Below, in pieces: positions 35,776 to 44,894 of a stretch of DNA of 64,000 bases. The notes under the pieces are model-generated. The model saw only the letters and a program-made list of their open reading frames with translations, was not told the DNA's origin and made no database searches. Position numbers and translations under genes: made by a program. This DNA is from DATHBD01 sp035296325 (GTDB lineage Bacteria > Actinomycetota > Actinomycetes > Mycobacteriales > Micromonosporaceae). How positions within the stretch are numbered: the stretch's first letter is position 1; every line of letters starts with the position of its first letter. The stretch spans positions 62,001-126,000 of the forward strand of contig DATHBD010000051.1 of assembly GCA_035296325.1 (NCBI GenBank). The letters are read 5' to 3'.

Positions 35776-36819
35776 TTAGCGGGCCGCGAGCGCCCCCGCG
35801 ACGAGCAGGACGAGCGCCACCGGGAGGTAGGCCAATGGCGTCCGCAGCCAGACCCGCGGGCCCTGCCCGGGAGCGGCGGCAGCGCCGGTGATCAGCCCGT
35901 AGAGGCCCATCGCCAGCATTGGCAGCGCGATGATCAGCAGGGTGCTGGCCACCACATCGCCGATGATCACGGTGTCCGCCAACGCTGAGCTCAGGAACGC
36001 GCGCAGTGCCGGGAGTTCGAAGAGCACGGTGAGGGCGATCAGTGCACCGACGACGCCCGATCGGCGGCTGCGGTACACCGAGCCGGCGGGCTCGGTCGAC
36101 CGCGACCGTGGTTCGGCCGGTACGACCGCCGTCGCGCCGTTGCCGCCGTGGTTCCCCGCGCCGCTGGTCGGGGCGTCAACCGAACCGGTCGAGCGGGCGC
36201 CGGTCGATCCGGTCCCGGCCGCGTCGGTGTGCTCCGGCGGCGGCTGGTCGGTGACCGGCGCGGCCGCGCCCCGGCGCAGGGCGGAGACGTCGAGCGGCGT
36301 GGCGTAGTGGCGTGACGGCGGCTCCACCGCGATCTCGCCGGTGGAATCGGCCCGCCGCTCACCGGTGTGCTGCGTGGGCGCGCCGTAGGAGGTGGCGCCG
36401 TACGGGGTGGCGCCGTACTGGCCGGCACCGCCGTACGGGTTGTCGGCGGCGGGGGTGCCGTACGAGGTCGGGGTGTACGGGGCCGCGGCGCCGTACGCCG
36501 GCACGGCCGGGGGCTCAGCGCCGGCCGGCTGCCCGTGCAGCGGCTGGGGGTACGGCTGGCGGTCGGGGACCGGCGACTGTGGCGGCGCCAGCGGATCGTC
36601 CCGCCCGACGCCGAAGTACCCGTCCCCGGCGGGGGGTGACGCCGGGGCGTCGGCGAGGGGGTGCGAATCGGTGGAGCGGTAGCGCTCGGGGTCGTACTGG
36701 ACCGGCTCGGCGGGCGTGCCGGCCCAGCGTTCCCGTTCCCAGTCCGGTTCGGGGCGTCCACGCTCCCCCGAGAACCACGCGGCATCAGGGTCGACCGGGG
36801 CGTTCTGGCGAGGATCCAC
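35776..36819 (-). CDS. Membrane protein with Pro/Tyr-rich N-terminal region
   Basis: A 347-residue protein. The first 230 residues are low complexity, rich in Pro, Gly, Tyr and Ala (YGATPYGATSYGAPTQ-type repeats), likely cytoplasmic and disordered. The C-terminal 130 residues hold three or four membrane segments (VVGALIALTVLFELPAL and YLPVALVLLVAGALAA). The start is uncertain: GTG at 36819 (VDPRQNAPVDPDAAWF) or ATG at 36870; homology to similar proteins favours the former. Function unknown; such proteins are common in Micromonosporaceae. Confidence 0.7.
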   Translation of the reverse strand: MDPRQNAPVDPDAAWFSGERGRPEPDWERERWAGTPAEPVQYDPERYRSTDSHPLADAPASPPAGDGYFGVGRDDPLAPPQSPVPDRQPYPQPLHGQPAGAEPPAVPAYGAAAPYTPTSYGTPAADNPYGGAGQYGATPYGATSYGAPTQHTGERRADSTGEIAVEPPSRHYATPLDVSALRRGAAAPVTDQPPPEHTDAAGTGSTGARSTGSVDAPTSGAGNHGGNGATAVVPAEPRSRSTEPAGSVYRSRRSGVVGALIALTVLFELPALRAFLSSALADTVIIGDVVASTLLIIALPMLAMGLYGLITGAAAAPGQGPRVWLRTPLAYLPVALVLLVAGALAAR

Positions 36820-36943
36820 GGCTCCGCACCGTAGGGCAGATGTGGGCGGTGCGCCAGTCCAGCCATCCATGATCACCGAGCCGGGACCGCTCGGCTGCGC
36901 AGTGTGATCAGCGCCGCAGCGATGTGGACCGGCCTGCGGGACC

Positions 36944-38095
36944 ATGCACCACATGCCCGTCCAGGACGACCTTCATACGGTTGCGAGCATCTTCGCCGGC
37001 TACGCCGAGCACGAGTTCCGCGGCGCGTCGCCGCGGTACGAGATGCTGGCGAGGATCATCGCTGCCGAGCCGGAGCTCGGCCGCCCGTTGCTGGCCGCAC
37101 CGGTCGCTCAGCGTCACGCCATCCTGTACTTCGCCGCGATGCAGCACCTGGTCCGCTCCACCGACCACCCGTTGGCCTCGTGGTTGCCGACGATGGGCGG
37201 GTACCGCCAGCCCGGTGCGGCGTTCCACCAGACGTTCCGCGACTTCGCCGCCGGCTATGCCGAAGCGCTGGCGACGATCTGCGCCTCCCGCCGGACCCAG
37301 ACCAACGAGGCCGGTCGGTGCGCCCTGCTCCGCCCCGCGTTCAGCCGGGTCGCGGCCGGTCCCGCCGCCGGCCGGCCGCTGGTCCTGATCGAACTCGGCA
37401 CGAGCGCGGGGCTCCTGCTGCTGCCGGACCGGTACGCCTACCGCTACCGCGCCGCGGTCGGCGGCCGGGAGGAGCACGGAGGTCGCCCGGACGCGCCGGC
37501 CCCGCTCGTGCTGCAGTGCGAGGTGCGCGGCGCCGGCTGGCCGGACGACATCGCGGCGGACCCGGCCATCGCCGACCGGCTCGGCATCGACCTCGAGCCG
37601 TTGGACCCGGCCGACTCCGACGCCGCGGACTGGCTCCGCTCCTGCATCTGGCCCGAGCACACCGACCGGCTGGCCCGACTCGACGCCGCCCTCGCCGAAG
37701 CGGCCCGGGTGCGCCCGCGGCAGATCCGCGCCGACCTGGTGGACGCGCTGGAGCCCGCGCTCGCGGCGGTCGCCTCGGACGCGCTGCCGGTGGTGTTCAG
37801 CTCAAATGCGCTGATCTACCTGCCGCCGGACCGGCTGCGCCGGCTCGTCGAGGTGCTCGCGCGCGTCGGGGCACGTCGCGACCTCGCCGTGGTGATCAAC
37901 GAAGCGAGTCAGACGTCGGTACGACTGTTCGCCGGCGTCGCTCCCCCGCCCAGCCCTGCCCTGTCCACCGGCACCCTCACCGTGGTGGCATGGCGGGGTG
38001 GGACGCCGACACTGGAAACGCTCGGCGAGACCGGGGCGCACGGCGGATGGCTGTCCTGGCGGCCGCAGCGCTGGCGCTACGATCCGCCGGGCTGA
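36944..38095 (+). CDS. DUF2332 domain protein
   Basis: A 383-residue protein of the actinobacterial DUF2332 family. ELGTSAGLLLLPDRYAYRY and a later NALIYLPPDRL resemble a SAM-binding-like core, but the motif is not classical. The start ATG at 36944 is followed by a second at 36953. Divergent from the gene at 36819. Function not known. Confidence 0.8.
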   Translation: MHHMPVQDDLHTVASIFAGYAEHEFRGASPRYEMLARIIAAEPELGRPLLAAPVAQRHAILYFAAMQHLVRSTDHPLASWLPTMGGYRQPGAAFHQTFRDFAAGYAEALATICASRRTQTNEAGRCALLRPAFSRVAAGPAAGRPLVLIELGTSAGLLLLPDRYAYRYRAAVGGREEHGGRPDAPAPLVLQCEVRGAGWPDDIAADPAIADRLGIDLEPLDPADSDAADWLRSCIWPEHTDRLARLDAALAEAARVRPRQIRADLVDALEPALAAVASDALPVVFSSNALIYLPPDRLRRLVEVLARVGARRDLAVVINEASQTSVRLFAGVAPPPSPALSTGTLTVVAWRGGTPTLETLGETGAHGGWLSWRPQRWRYDPPG

Positions 38096-38101
38096 TCCGG
38101 C

Positions 38102-38932
38102 TCACGGCTGCCAGTCCTCGACCCGTACCTCGTCGCCGACTGCCACCCGACCGGCACGCAGCACCGCCGCCTTCACCCCGAAGCTGACGCCGCCGCCGTA
38201 CGACGGCTCACGCCGGTAGCCGGCGAGCGAGCGGATCGGCTCCGGTCCGGACCGTCGCCCGGTCTCCTGGTCCACCAGCGGCACGCTGCACCGGATGGCC
38301 CGCGCGGCATATCCCAGCCGTACCCCGCCGACGCTGAGCAGGCGGATCCGATCCTCGGTGTGCGGCTCGTCCCAACCGGTGACCACGATGTTCGGGCGGA
38401 ACCGGTCCATCGGCACCGGCTCGGCGCCACCCTGCACGATGCGCCGGTTCAACTCGTCCAACGACGCCGACGACGTGATCAGCACCGCGTGGGCGTCGGC
38501 GAAGCCGACCTTCCCCGGGTGCTCGCCCCAGCCGTCCCGATCGAACTCGGGCGGGACCCGGACCAGGCGCGATGGCGCTCCAAGGACCTCGGAGAACCAG
38601 CGCGCCGCAGCGTCGCCCTGGTCGACGGCGGTGCCGAGCGGCCGGCCGAACATGGTCACCGCGCGCCGGTCACCGTCCACGACGACCGGCAGGACCGCCT
38701 CCGCCGCGCCCGGCGCGGTGACGGTGAGGTGCGTGCCGTCCTCGGTGACGCTGGGCCGGATCACCGCCATGGCGGGTGTCCGTCGCTGGCTGCGGAACGT
38801 CCCCTCGCCATCGACGACCAGAAACGCGCGGTCGTGCCGGAGGCCCATCTCGGCGGCCTCCGACGCCCTCAGCGACACACCGGCGCAGCCCTTCACCGGG
38901 TAGCACGTCAGCGACAGCACACTTGCAGCCAT
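38102..38932 (-). CDS. MOSC domain sulfurase-like protein
   Basis: A 276-residue protein with the MOSC N-terminal beta-barrel (SLTCYPVKGCAG) and a MOSC domain with PMDRFRPNIVVTG and the putative catalytic Cys in RAIRCSVPLVDQ. Such proteins handle sulfur or molybdenum cofactor. Divergent from the aminotransferase gene by 47 bases. Confidence 0.9.
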   Translation of the reverse strand: MAASVLSLTCYPVKGCAGVSLRASEAAEMGLRHDRAFLVVDGEGTFRSQRRTPAMAVIRPSVTEDGTHLTVTAPGAAEAVLPVVVDGDRRAVTMFGRPLGTAVDQGDAAARWFSEVLGAPSRLVRVPPEFDRDGWGEHPGKVGFADAHAVLITSSASLDELNRRIVQGGAEPVPMDRFRPNIVVTGWDEPHTEDRIRLLSVGGVRLGYAARAIRCSVPLVDQETGRRSGPEPIRSLAGYRREPSYGGGVSFGVKAAVLRAGRVAVGDEVRVEDWQP

Positions 38933-38979
38933 GTTCCTGCCTCCCCGCGTCGGGTCAGAACCGCCCTAGGCTAAGGCAC

Positions 38980-40161
38980 ATGAGCCCCGTGGCAGATCCC
39001 TTGGTGGCGCGCATGCGCCCCTTCGGCACGACGATCTTCGCTGAGATGTCGGCGCTGGCGGTGCGCACCGGGGCCGTCAACCTGGGCCAGGGCTTTCCGG
39101 ACACCGACGGACCAGCGGAGATGCTCGATGCCGCGGCGTTCGCCATCCATCATGGACAAAACCAGTACCCGCCAGGGCCCGGAGTGCCGGAACTGCGCCA
39201 GGCGATCGCCGCGCACGCCACCGCGTTCTGGGGCCTGGACTACGACCCGGACGGCGAGATCCTGGTCACAGCCGGGGCAACCGAAGCGATCGCCGCGGCG
39301 ATCCTGGCGTTCTGCGAGGCCGGCGACGAGGTGGTCTGCTTCGAGCCGTACTACGACTCCTACGCGGCGTCGATCGCACTGGCCGGCGCGGTCCGGCGGC
39401 CGGTCACCCTGCGTGCGGCGCAGGGGCGGTACGCCTTCGACCCGGACGAACTGCGCGCGGCGTTCGGGCCGCGCACCCGGATGGTGCTGCTGAACACGCC
39501 ACACAACCCGACCGGCAAGGTCTTCACCGCCGCGGAACTGGCGCTCGTCGCCGAACTCTGCCAGCTGCACGACGTGATCGCGGTCACCGACGAGGTGTAC
39601 GAGCACCTGGTCTACACCGATGCGGTCGCGAGCCATCTCCCGATCGCCACCCTGCCCGGGATGCGCGACCGGACCGTGCGGATCTCATCGGCCGGCAAGA
39701 CGTTCTCGTGTACCGGCTGGAAGGTCGGCTGGGCCTGCGGCCCACGATCCCTGATCTCCGCGGTGACCCGGGTCAAGCAGTTCCTCACCTACGTCAACGC
39801 CGGGCCGCTGCAGCCGGCGGTCGCCCTCGCGCTCGGCTCCGCGCCGTCGTACTACGAACAGCTGCGGGGCGACCTGCAGGACAAGCGCGACCGGCTCTGC
39901 GCCGGCCTCGCGGATGCCGGATTCGCCGTCCACCGACCGGACGGCACCTACTTCGTCACGGCCGACATCACGCCGCTCGGCGGCACCGACGGCATCGAAT
40001 TCTGCCGGTCGCTGCCGCAGCGCTGCGGCGTGGTGGCGGTGCCGACCCAGGTCTTCTACGACGACCCGGAGGCAGGGCGCCGGACGATCCGGTTCGCCTT
40101 CTGTAAGCGCACCGAGGTGCTTGACGAGGCGATCAGCCGGTTGCGACGACTGGTGGGGTGA
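38980..40161 (+). CDS. dapC: N-succinyldiaminopimelate aminotransferase-type enzyme
   Basis: A 393-residue fold-type I PLP enzyme. SSAGKTFSCTGWKVGWACG carries the Schiff-base Lys; AVNLGQGFPDTDGP, NTPHNPTGK and TDEVYEHLVY are typical. It closely matches the motif order of M. tuberculosis Rv0858c (DapC), in the succinylase route to lysine and peptidoglycan precursors. Kynurenine- or methionine-transaminase activity is possible in this family. AAGG lies 3 bases before the ATG. Its last 29 bases overlap the convergent ACT-domain gene. Confidence 0.82.
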   Translation: MSPVADPLVARMRPFGTTIFAEMSALAVRTGAVNLGQGFPDTDGPAEMLDAAAFAIHHGQNQYPPGPGVPELRQAIAAHATAFWGLDYDPDGEILVTAGATEAIAAAILAFCEAGDEVVCFEPYYDSYAASIALAGAVRRPVTLRAAQGRYAFDPDELRAAFGPRTRMVLLNTPHNPTGKVFTAAELALVAELCQLHDVIAVTDEVYEHLVYTDAVASHLPIATLPGMRDRTVRISSAGKTFSCTGWKVGWACGPRSLISAVTRVKQFLTYVNAGPLQPAVALALGSAPSYYEQLRGDLQDKRDRLCAGLADAGFAVHRPDGTYFVTADITPLGGTDGIEFCRSLPQRCGVVAVPTQVFYDDPEAGRRTIRFAFCKRTEVLDEAISRLRRLVG

Positions 40162-40486
40162 TCGCCTCGGCCGCCGGCGCACCGACCGGCGCGGCGATCT
40201 CCTCGGCCCGCGGCCGGATCGCCGGCGGCCGGTCCTCGGCCAGGTGGTCCACCGGCCACAGGCCGAGTACCGACACGTCGTCGATCTCCTCCAGCAGGTC
40301 GGCGAGCTGGCGGTAGACCACCAGACCGGGCAGCGCCACGATGAACTCGTCGGTGGCCCGGTCGTTGGCGCGGTCCACCACGAGCATCTGGTGGATGTCC
40401 GCGCCCAGGCGACCGAGCAGGGTGGTGATCCGGCCCAGGGAGCCCGGGCGGTCCGGCAGTCGCACGATGATCCGACACAGCAGCAT
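40133..40486 (-). CDS. ACT-domain protein
   Basis: A 117-residue protein with one ACT domain (CRIIVRLPDRPGSLGRITTL, then LGADIHQMLVV), the regulatory fold that senses small molecules such as amino acids. A charged, Pro/Ala-rich tail follows. Transcribed toward the aminotransferase gene and overlapping it by 29 bases at the 3' ends. Partner unknown. Confidence 0.8.
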   Translation of the reverse strand: MLLCRIIVRLPDRPGSLGRITTLLGRLGADIHQMLVVDRANDRATDEFIVALPGLVVYRQLADLLEEIDDVSVLGLWPVDHLAEDRPPAIRPRAEEIAAPVGAPAAEAITPPVVATG

Positions 40487-40570
40487 GTCACTCAGCGTGT
40501 CGACCTGGCGTTACCGACTCGTTACAACGCCACGTCGGCGGGGTCACCATTCCAACCCGCCGAGCCATTC

Positions 40571-41659
40571 TCAGCGGATCAGGTCCGCGACGTCCTGACG
40601 CAGGCCGGGCAGCTCCGGGTAGAAGGCGTGACCCGGGCAGTCGGTGGCGGCCCAGTCGCGGTGCCCGCTGATCGTGTTCACCGTGCGGGCCTTGCCGTTG
40701 ACCGGGTTGACGTAGTTGGTCACACCGAGCGGGTCGAGTTGGCACGCCTTGGCCAGGGCCGCCAGCACGAGCGTGAGCGAGCGCCGGGCGGCAGCGGTGG
40801 GCTGGCGCTCGTTGAAGTGACCGAGCAGGCAGACGCCGACATTGCCGGCGTTGTACGTCACCACGTGTGCGCCGTTCACCGCCTGTGGGCGCCCGTCGGC
40901 GGTCACCGGACCGCCCAGCACCGGCAGCGCGTCGTCACCGGAGACCCGGCCCTCGTACACCTGACCGGCCTCGTCGATGAACAGGTGGTAGCCGACGTCG
41001 CCCCAACCCTGGGCGACCGCCTGGTCGTAGTAGATCCCGCGGATCGTGGCGGCCGGGTCCGGGTCGTCGTTGATGCCGGCGGTGTGGTGCACGGTGACCG
41101 TCTGCACCGGGTAGTACGCCGGGACCCAGTTCTCCGTGCCGGTGGCCGAGAACCGCAGCGACTCGTCGGCGCCCCAGGCGCGGCGGGACAGGTACCGCAC
41201 CCGGGCGTGTCCCCGGCGGCCGATCGGCAGCCGGCCCGCCGGCGCCGCGGCGCGGGCCCGGGTCGGGCCGTCCACGGTGTTCAACTCCACCACCGACGCG
41301 GCACCGCCGGCAAGCTCGTACCCGACGACGCCGGGCGCCACGAGCAGTGCGCCCTTGGCGGCGGCGGCCAGCCGGTCGTCCCGCCCAGCCGGGCAGCCGC
41401 CGAGGGTGCGCCACTCGCCCCAGCCGGCGCGGGTACGCAGCCGCAGCCCGGCCGAGGCACCCTGCCACGAGACGCCCAGGTGGGTGACCGCGAAGTCGGC
41501 CGCCGCCGGGTACGCACCATCGGCGAGGCGAGGGCGGGGCAGGGCCAGCGTCTGCGGAATCGCACCCGACGACCCGTCGTCGGCGAGAGCGCGGGTGAGC
41601 GGGAAGGCGCCGGCCACCAGGCCGGTCGCGCCGGCGAGCACCAGACGTCGGGATACCAC
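40571..41659 (-). CDS. Secreted N-acetylmuramoyl-L-alanine amidase (PGRP type)
   Basis: A 362-residue exported protein. The N-terminus has a twin-arginine-like signal (SRRLVLAGATGLVAGAF). The PGRP/Amidase_2 domain shows VTVHHTAGINDD, GYHLFIDEAGQVYEGR and SGHRDWAATDCPG with the zinc His residues and catalytic Tyr/Cys region. It cleaves the bond between muramic acid and the stem peptide. GGAGG lies 4 bases before the GTG at 41659. Confidence 0.88.
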   Translation of the reverse strand: MVSRRLVLAGATGLVAGAFPLTRALADDGSSGAIPQTLALPRPRLADGAYPAAADFAVTHLGVSWQGASAGLRLRTRAGWGEWRTLGGCPAGRDDRLAAAAKGALLVAPGVVGYELAGGAASVVELNTVDGPTRARAAAPAGRLPIGRRGHARVRYLSRRAWGADESLRFSATGTENWVPAYYPVQTVTVHHTAGINDDPDPAATIRGIYYDQAVAQGWGDVGYHLFIDEAGQVYEGRVSGDDALPVLGGPVTADGRPQAVNGAHVVTYNAGNVGVCLLGHFNERQPTAAARRSLTLVLAALAKACQLDPLGVTNYVNPVNGKARTVNTISGHRDWAATDCPGHAFYPELPGLRQDVADLIR

Positions 41660-41723
41660 ATGTCCTCCAGAGGGATGGTGGGTCCGACGCTCGACGTCGC
41701 GGACCGTCCAGATACACGACGGT

Positions 41724-41740
41724 TGACCCCCCGTGGGTCA
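41724..41740. promoter_or_regulatory. Short hairpin upstream of the amidase gene
   Basis: TGACCC-N5-GGGTCA lies about 65 bases upstream of the amidase start, between the two divergent promoters. Regulatory role is a guess. Confidence 0.3.
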
Positions 41741-41826
41741 CCCATCTTCAATGTCGTTCGATCCGGCCGCAACCCTGTGGGACGTTTCAAGGGCAAACCG
41801 CCACGACACGGCCTCTTGAGGCACGC

Positions 41827-41832
41827 TATGAT
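41827..41832 (+). promoter_or_regulatory. -10 box of the leuS leader transcript
   Basis: TATGAT, followed by six bases and then the leader ATG at 41839. The predicted start of transcription falls at or next to that ATG, so the leader mRNA would be leaderless. No clear -35 is seen. Confidence 0.55.
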
Positions 41833-41838
41833 GCACCA

Positions 41839-41877
41839 ATGACTCCGTCGAGCCGCCTCCTTGGCCGGCCGTGCTGA
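41839..41877 (+). CDS. leuS leader peptide (12 residues, two Leu codons)
   Basis: ATG ACT CCG ... TGA encodes MTPSSRLLGRPC. Two adjacent Leu codons (CTC CTT at 41857-41862) would stall ribosomes when charged tRNA-Leu is scarce. It precedes a strong terminator and the leuS gene, the classical layout of attenuation. Its ATG probably lies at the transcript 5' end. Confidence 0.6.
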   Translation: MTPSSRLLGRPC

Positions 41878-41901
41878 CGCGCTAGACGCACCGGCACGGC
41901 G

Positions 41902-41927
41902 ACCCCTCCTGCGTGAGGGGTTTTTTT
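41902..41927 (+). terminator. Attenuator terminator upstream of leuS
   Basis: ACCCCTC-CTGCGT-GAGGGGT hairpin followed by seven T (41921-41927). A T-run is rare in this GC-rich sequence. It lies 25 bases after the leader stop and 41 bases before leuS. A second hairpin, GCCGTGC (41868-41874) with GCACGGC (41894-41900), overlaps the leader stop and could compete. Confidence 0.82.
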
Positions 41928-41967
41928 CTGCCCGAGGATTGCCCACAGCTACGCCAGAGGACCGAAG

Positions 41968-44838
41968 GTGGCAACCACGATGAGCGAGACAGCCAACAGC
42001 GCGGGAAGCAACGGCCAGGTGACGGAGGCCGCGACGGACGTCCCGCCGTACCGGTACACGGCCGCGATGGCGAACGAGATCGAGGCACGCTGGCAGGACT
42101 TCTGGTCCGAGCACGGCACCTTCAACGCGCCCAACCCGGTTGGCCCGCTGGCCGACCCCGGGCACCCCCGCGCCGGCGCACCGAAGCTGTACGTGCACGA
42201 CATGTTCCCGTACCCGTCCGGCTCCGGGCTGCACGTCGGCCACCCGCTGGGCTACATCGGCACCGACTGCTACACGCGCTACCAGCGGATGGCCGGCTTC
42301 AACGTGCTGCACCCGATGGGGTTCGACGCGTTCGGGCTGCCGGCGGAGCAGTACGCGGTGCAGACCGGGACACATCCCCGGGTCACCACCGAGGCCAACG
42401 TCGAGCGGTACCGTGCGCAGCTGCGCACGCTGGGGCTGGCCTATGACGACCGGCGCACGCTGGCCACCACCGACCCGGGGTACTACCGCTGGACGCAGTG
42501 GATTTTCCTGCAGGTCTTCAACTCGTGGTACGACACCGACCGGGACCGCGCCCGCCCGATCACCGACCTGATCGCGGAGTTCGAGACCGGCGCCCGGCCC
42601 ACCCCGGGCGCCCGCCCGTGGAACGAGCTGTCCGCCGTGCAGCGGCGCGAGATCATCGACGACCACCGGCTGGCGTACATCTCCGAGGCGCCGGTGAACT
42701 GGTGCCCGGGCCTGGGCACGGTGCTGGCCAACGAGGAGGTGACGCCGGACGGGCGCAGCGAGCGTGGCAACTATCCGGTCTTCAAGCGCAGCCTGCGCCA
42801 GTGGAAGATGCGGATCACCACGTACGCCGACCGGCTGGTGGACGACCTGGAGCGGCTGGACTGGCCGGAGAAGGTCAAGATCATGCAGCGCAACTGGATC
42901 GGCCGGTCCACCGGTGCACACATCGACTTCCCGTACGACGGCGGCACGATCAAGGTCTTCACCACCCGGCCGGACACCATCTTCGGCGCCACCTACCTGG
43001 TCCTGGCCCCGGATCACGACCTGGTCGAGCGACTGGTCCCGGACGCCTGGCCGCAGGGCACGACACCGGCATGGACCGGTGGGCACGATACCCCCGCGCA
43101 GGCGGTCGCCGAGTACCGCCGGTTCACGGCGAGCCGGACCGATGCCGAGCGCCAGGCCGACGCGAAGGAGAAGACCGGCGTCTTCGTCGGCACGTTCGCC
43201 ACGAACCCGGTCAACGGCGCGGCGATCCCGATCTTCATCGCCGACTACGTCCTGGCCGGCTACGGCACCGGCGCGATCATGGCGGTGCCCGGCCAGGACG
43301 AGCGGGACTGGGCCTTCGCCGAGGTCTTCGACCTGCCCATCCTGCGTACCGTCCAGCCGGCCGAAGGCTTCGACGGCAAGGCGTACCTGAAGGACGGCCC
43401 GGCGATCAACTCGGGGTTCCTGAACGGCCTGGGCGTGGCGGCCGCGAAGGAGAAGATCGTCGAGTGGCTGGAGGAGACCGGGCACGGCACCGGCGCGACG
43501 ACCTACCGCCTGCGCGACTGGCTGTTCAGCCGGCAGCGGTACTGGGGCGAGCCGTTCCCCATCGTGTACGACGCCACCGGCCTGCCCATCGCGCTGCCCG
43601 AGTCGATGCTGCCGGTGGAACTGCCCGAGATCGCGGACTTCTCGCCGCGCACGTTCGACCCCGACGACGCCGACTCCGAGCCCGAGACGCCGCTGTCGCG
43701 CGCCAAGGAGTGGGTGGAGGTGACGCTGGACCTGGGTGACGGGCCGCAGACCTACCACCGGGAGACCAACACGATGCCGCAGTGGGCCGGCTCGTGCTGG
43801 TACGAGCTGCGCTACCTGGACCCGACCAATGCCAAGACGTTCGTGGACCCGGAGAACGAGCGGTACTGGATGGGTCCGCAGTCCCCGGCGGACCCAGGCG
43901 GCGTCGACCTGTACGTCGGAGGTGTGGAGCACGCGGTGCTGCACCTGCTGTACGCCCGGTTCTGGCACAAGGTGCTGTACGACCTGGGTCACCTGAGCAG
44001 CGTCGAGCCGTTCCGGCGGCTGTACAACCAGGGCTACATCCAGGCGTACGCCTACCGCGACGCCCGCGGCATCGCGGTGCCCGCGGAGGAGGTCGTCGAG
44101 CGCGACGGCCGGTACTTCCACGGCGACCAGCCGGTCAACCGGGAGTACGGCAAGATGGGCAAGTCACTGAAGAACGTGGTGACGCCCGACGAGATGTGTG
44201 AGGCCTACGGCGCGGACACGTTCCGGGTGTACGAGATGTCGATGGGCCCGCTGGACGTCTCCCGACCCTGGGACACCCGGGCGATCGTCGGCTCGCAGCG
44301 CTTCCTGCAGCGGGTGTGGCGACTGTTCGTCGACGAGGAGACCGGGCAGTCGCGCGTGATCGACGCCGATGCCGACACCGAGACCCGTCGGCTGCTGCAC
44401 CGGGTGATCGCCGGCGTCCACGAGGACATGGCGGAGCTGCGGTTCAACACCGCCATCGCCAAGCTGATCGAGCTGACCAACCGGGTCACCGCCACCGCTC
44501 CGGGCGGTGTCCCCCGGGAGGTCGGCGAGCCGCTGGTGCTGATGGTGGCGCCGTTCGCTCCGCACGTCGCGGAGGAGCTGTGGACCCGGCTGGGCCACGC
44601 CGACTCGCTGGCGTACGCGGATTTCCCACAGGCGGATCCCACCCTGCTGGTGACCGAGTCGGTGACTTACCCGATCCAGGTCAACGGTAAGGTGCGCGGA
44701 AGCGTCGCCGTCGCGGTCGATGCGGCACAGGACACCGTCCGGGAGGCCGCGCTGGCCGAGGTGGCAGCGCACCTGGCCGGTCGGGAGCCGCGCAAGGTGA
44801 TCGTGGTGCCGGGCCGGATGGTCAGTGTGGTCGTCTGA
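41968..44838 (+). CDS. leuS: Leucyl-tRNA synthetase
   Basis: A 956-residue class-I aminoacyl-tRNA synthetase. The HIGH motif is seen as PSGSGLHVGHPLGY, the KMSKS motif as KMGKSLKNVV, and a CP1 editing domain includes TRPDTIFGATYLV. The full length agrees with bacterial LeuRS. AGAGGA lies 6 bases before the GTG at 41968. Expression is probably controlled by the leader peptide and terminator just upstream. Confidence 0.97.
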   Translation: MATTMSETANSAGSNGQVTEAATDVPPYRYTAAMANEIEARWQDFWSEHGTFNAPNPVGPLADPGHPRAGAPKLYVHDMFPYPSGSGLHVGHPLGYIGTDCYTRYQRMAGFNVLHPMGFDAFGLPAEQYAVQTGTHPRVTTEANVERYRAQLRTLGLAYDDRRTLATTDPGYYRWTQWIFLQVFNSWYDTDRDRARPITDLIAEFETGARPTPGARPWNELSAVQRREIIDDHRLAYISEAPVNWCPGLGTVLANEEVTPDGRSERGNYPVFKRSLRQWKMRITTYADRLVDDLERLDWPEKVKIMQRNWIGRSTGAHIDFPYDGGTIKVFTTRPDTIFGATYLVLAPDHDLVERLVPDAWPQGTTPAWTGGHDTPAQAVAEYRRFTASRTDAERQADAKEKTGVFVGTFATNPVNGAAIPIFIADYVLAGYGTGAIMAVPGQDERDWAFAEVFDLPILRTVQPAEGFDGKAYLKDGPAINSGFLNGLGVAAAKEKIVEWLEETGHGTGATTYRLRDWLFSRQRYWGEPFPIVYDATGLPIALPESMLPVELPEIADFSPRTFDPDDADSEPETPLSRAKEWVEVTLDLGDGPQTYHRETNTMPQWAGSCWYELRYLDPTNAKTFVDPENERYWMGPQSPADPGGVDLYVGGVEHAVLHLLYARFWHKVLYDLGHLSSVEPFRRLYNQGYIQAYAYRDARGIAVPAEEVVERDGRYFHGDQPVNREYGKMGKSLKNVVTPDEMCEAYGADTFRVYEMSMGPLDVSRPWDTRAIVGSQRFLQRVWRLFVDEETGQSRVIDADADTETRRLLHRVIAGVHEDMAELRFNTAIAKLIELTNRVTATAPGGVPREVGEPLVLMVAPFAPHVAEELWTRLGHADSLAYADFPQADPTLLVTESVTYPIQVNGKVRGSVAVAVDAAQDTVREAALAEVAAHLAGREPRKVIVVPGRMVSVVV

Positions 44839-44894
44839 GCTTGACTCGTTGGGTTAGCGTGTCGCCGTTGTCAATTCGTCCGGGTGGGGGGCAG

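Noticed and set aside
41839..41927. T-box riboswitch before leuS
   Set aside because: The leader is too short and lacks a T-box sequence; a leader peptide fits better.
41281..44121. Very long minus-strand open frame opposite leuS
   Set aside because: Shadow of leuS; low-complexity Arg/Val/Gly sequence without homology.
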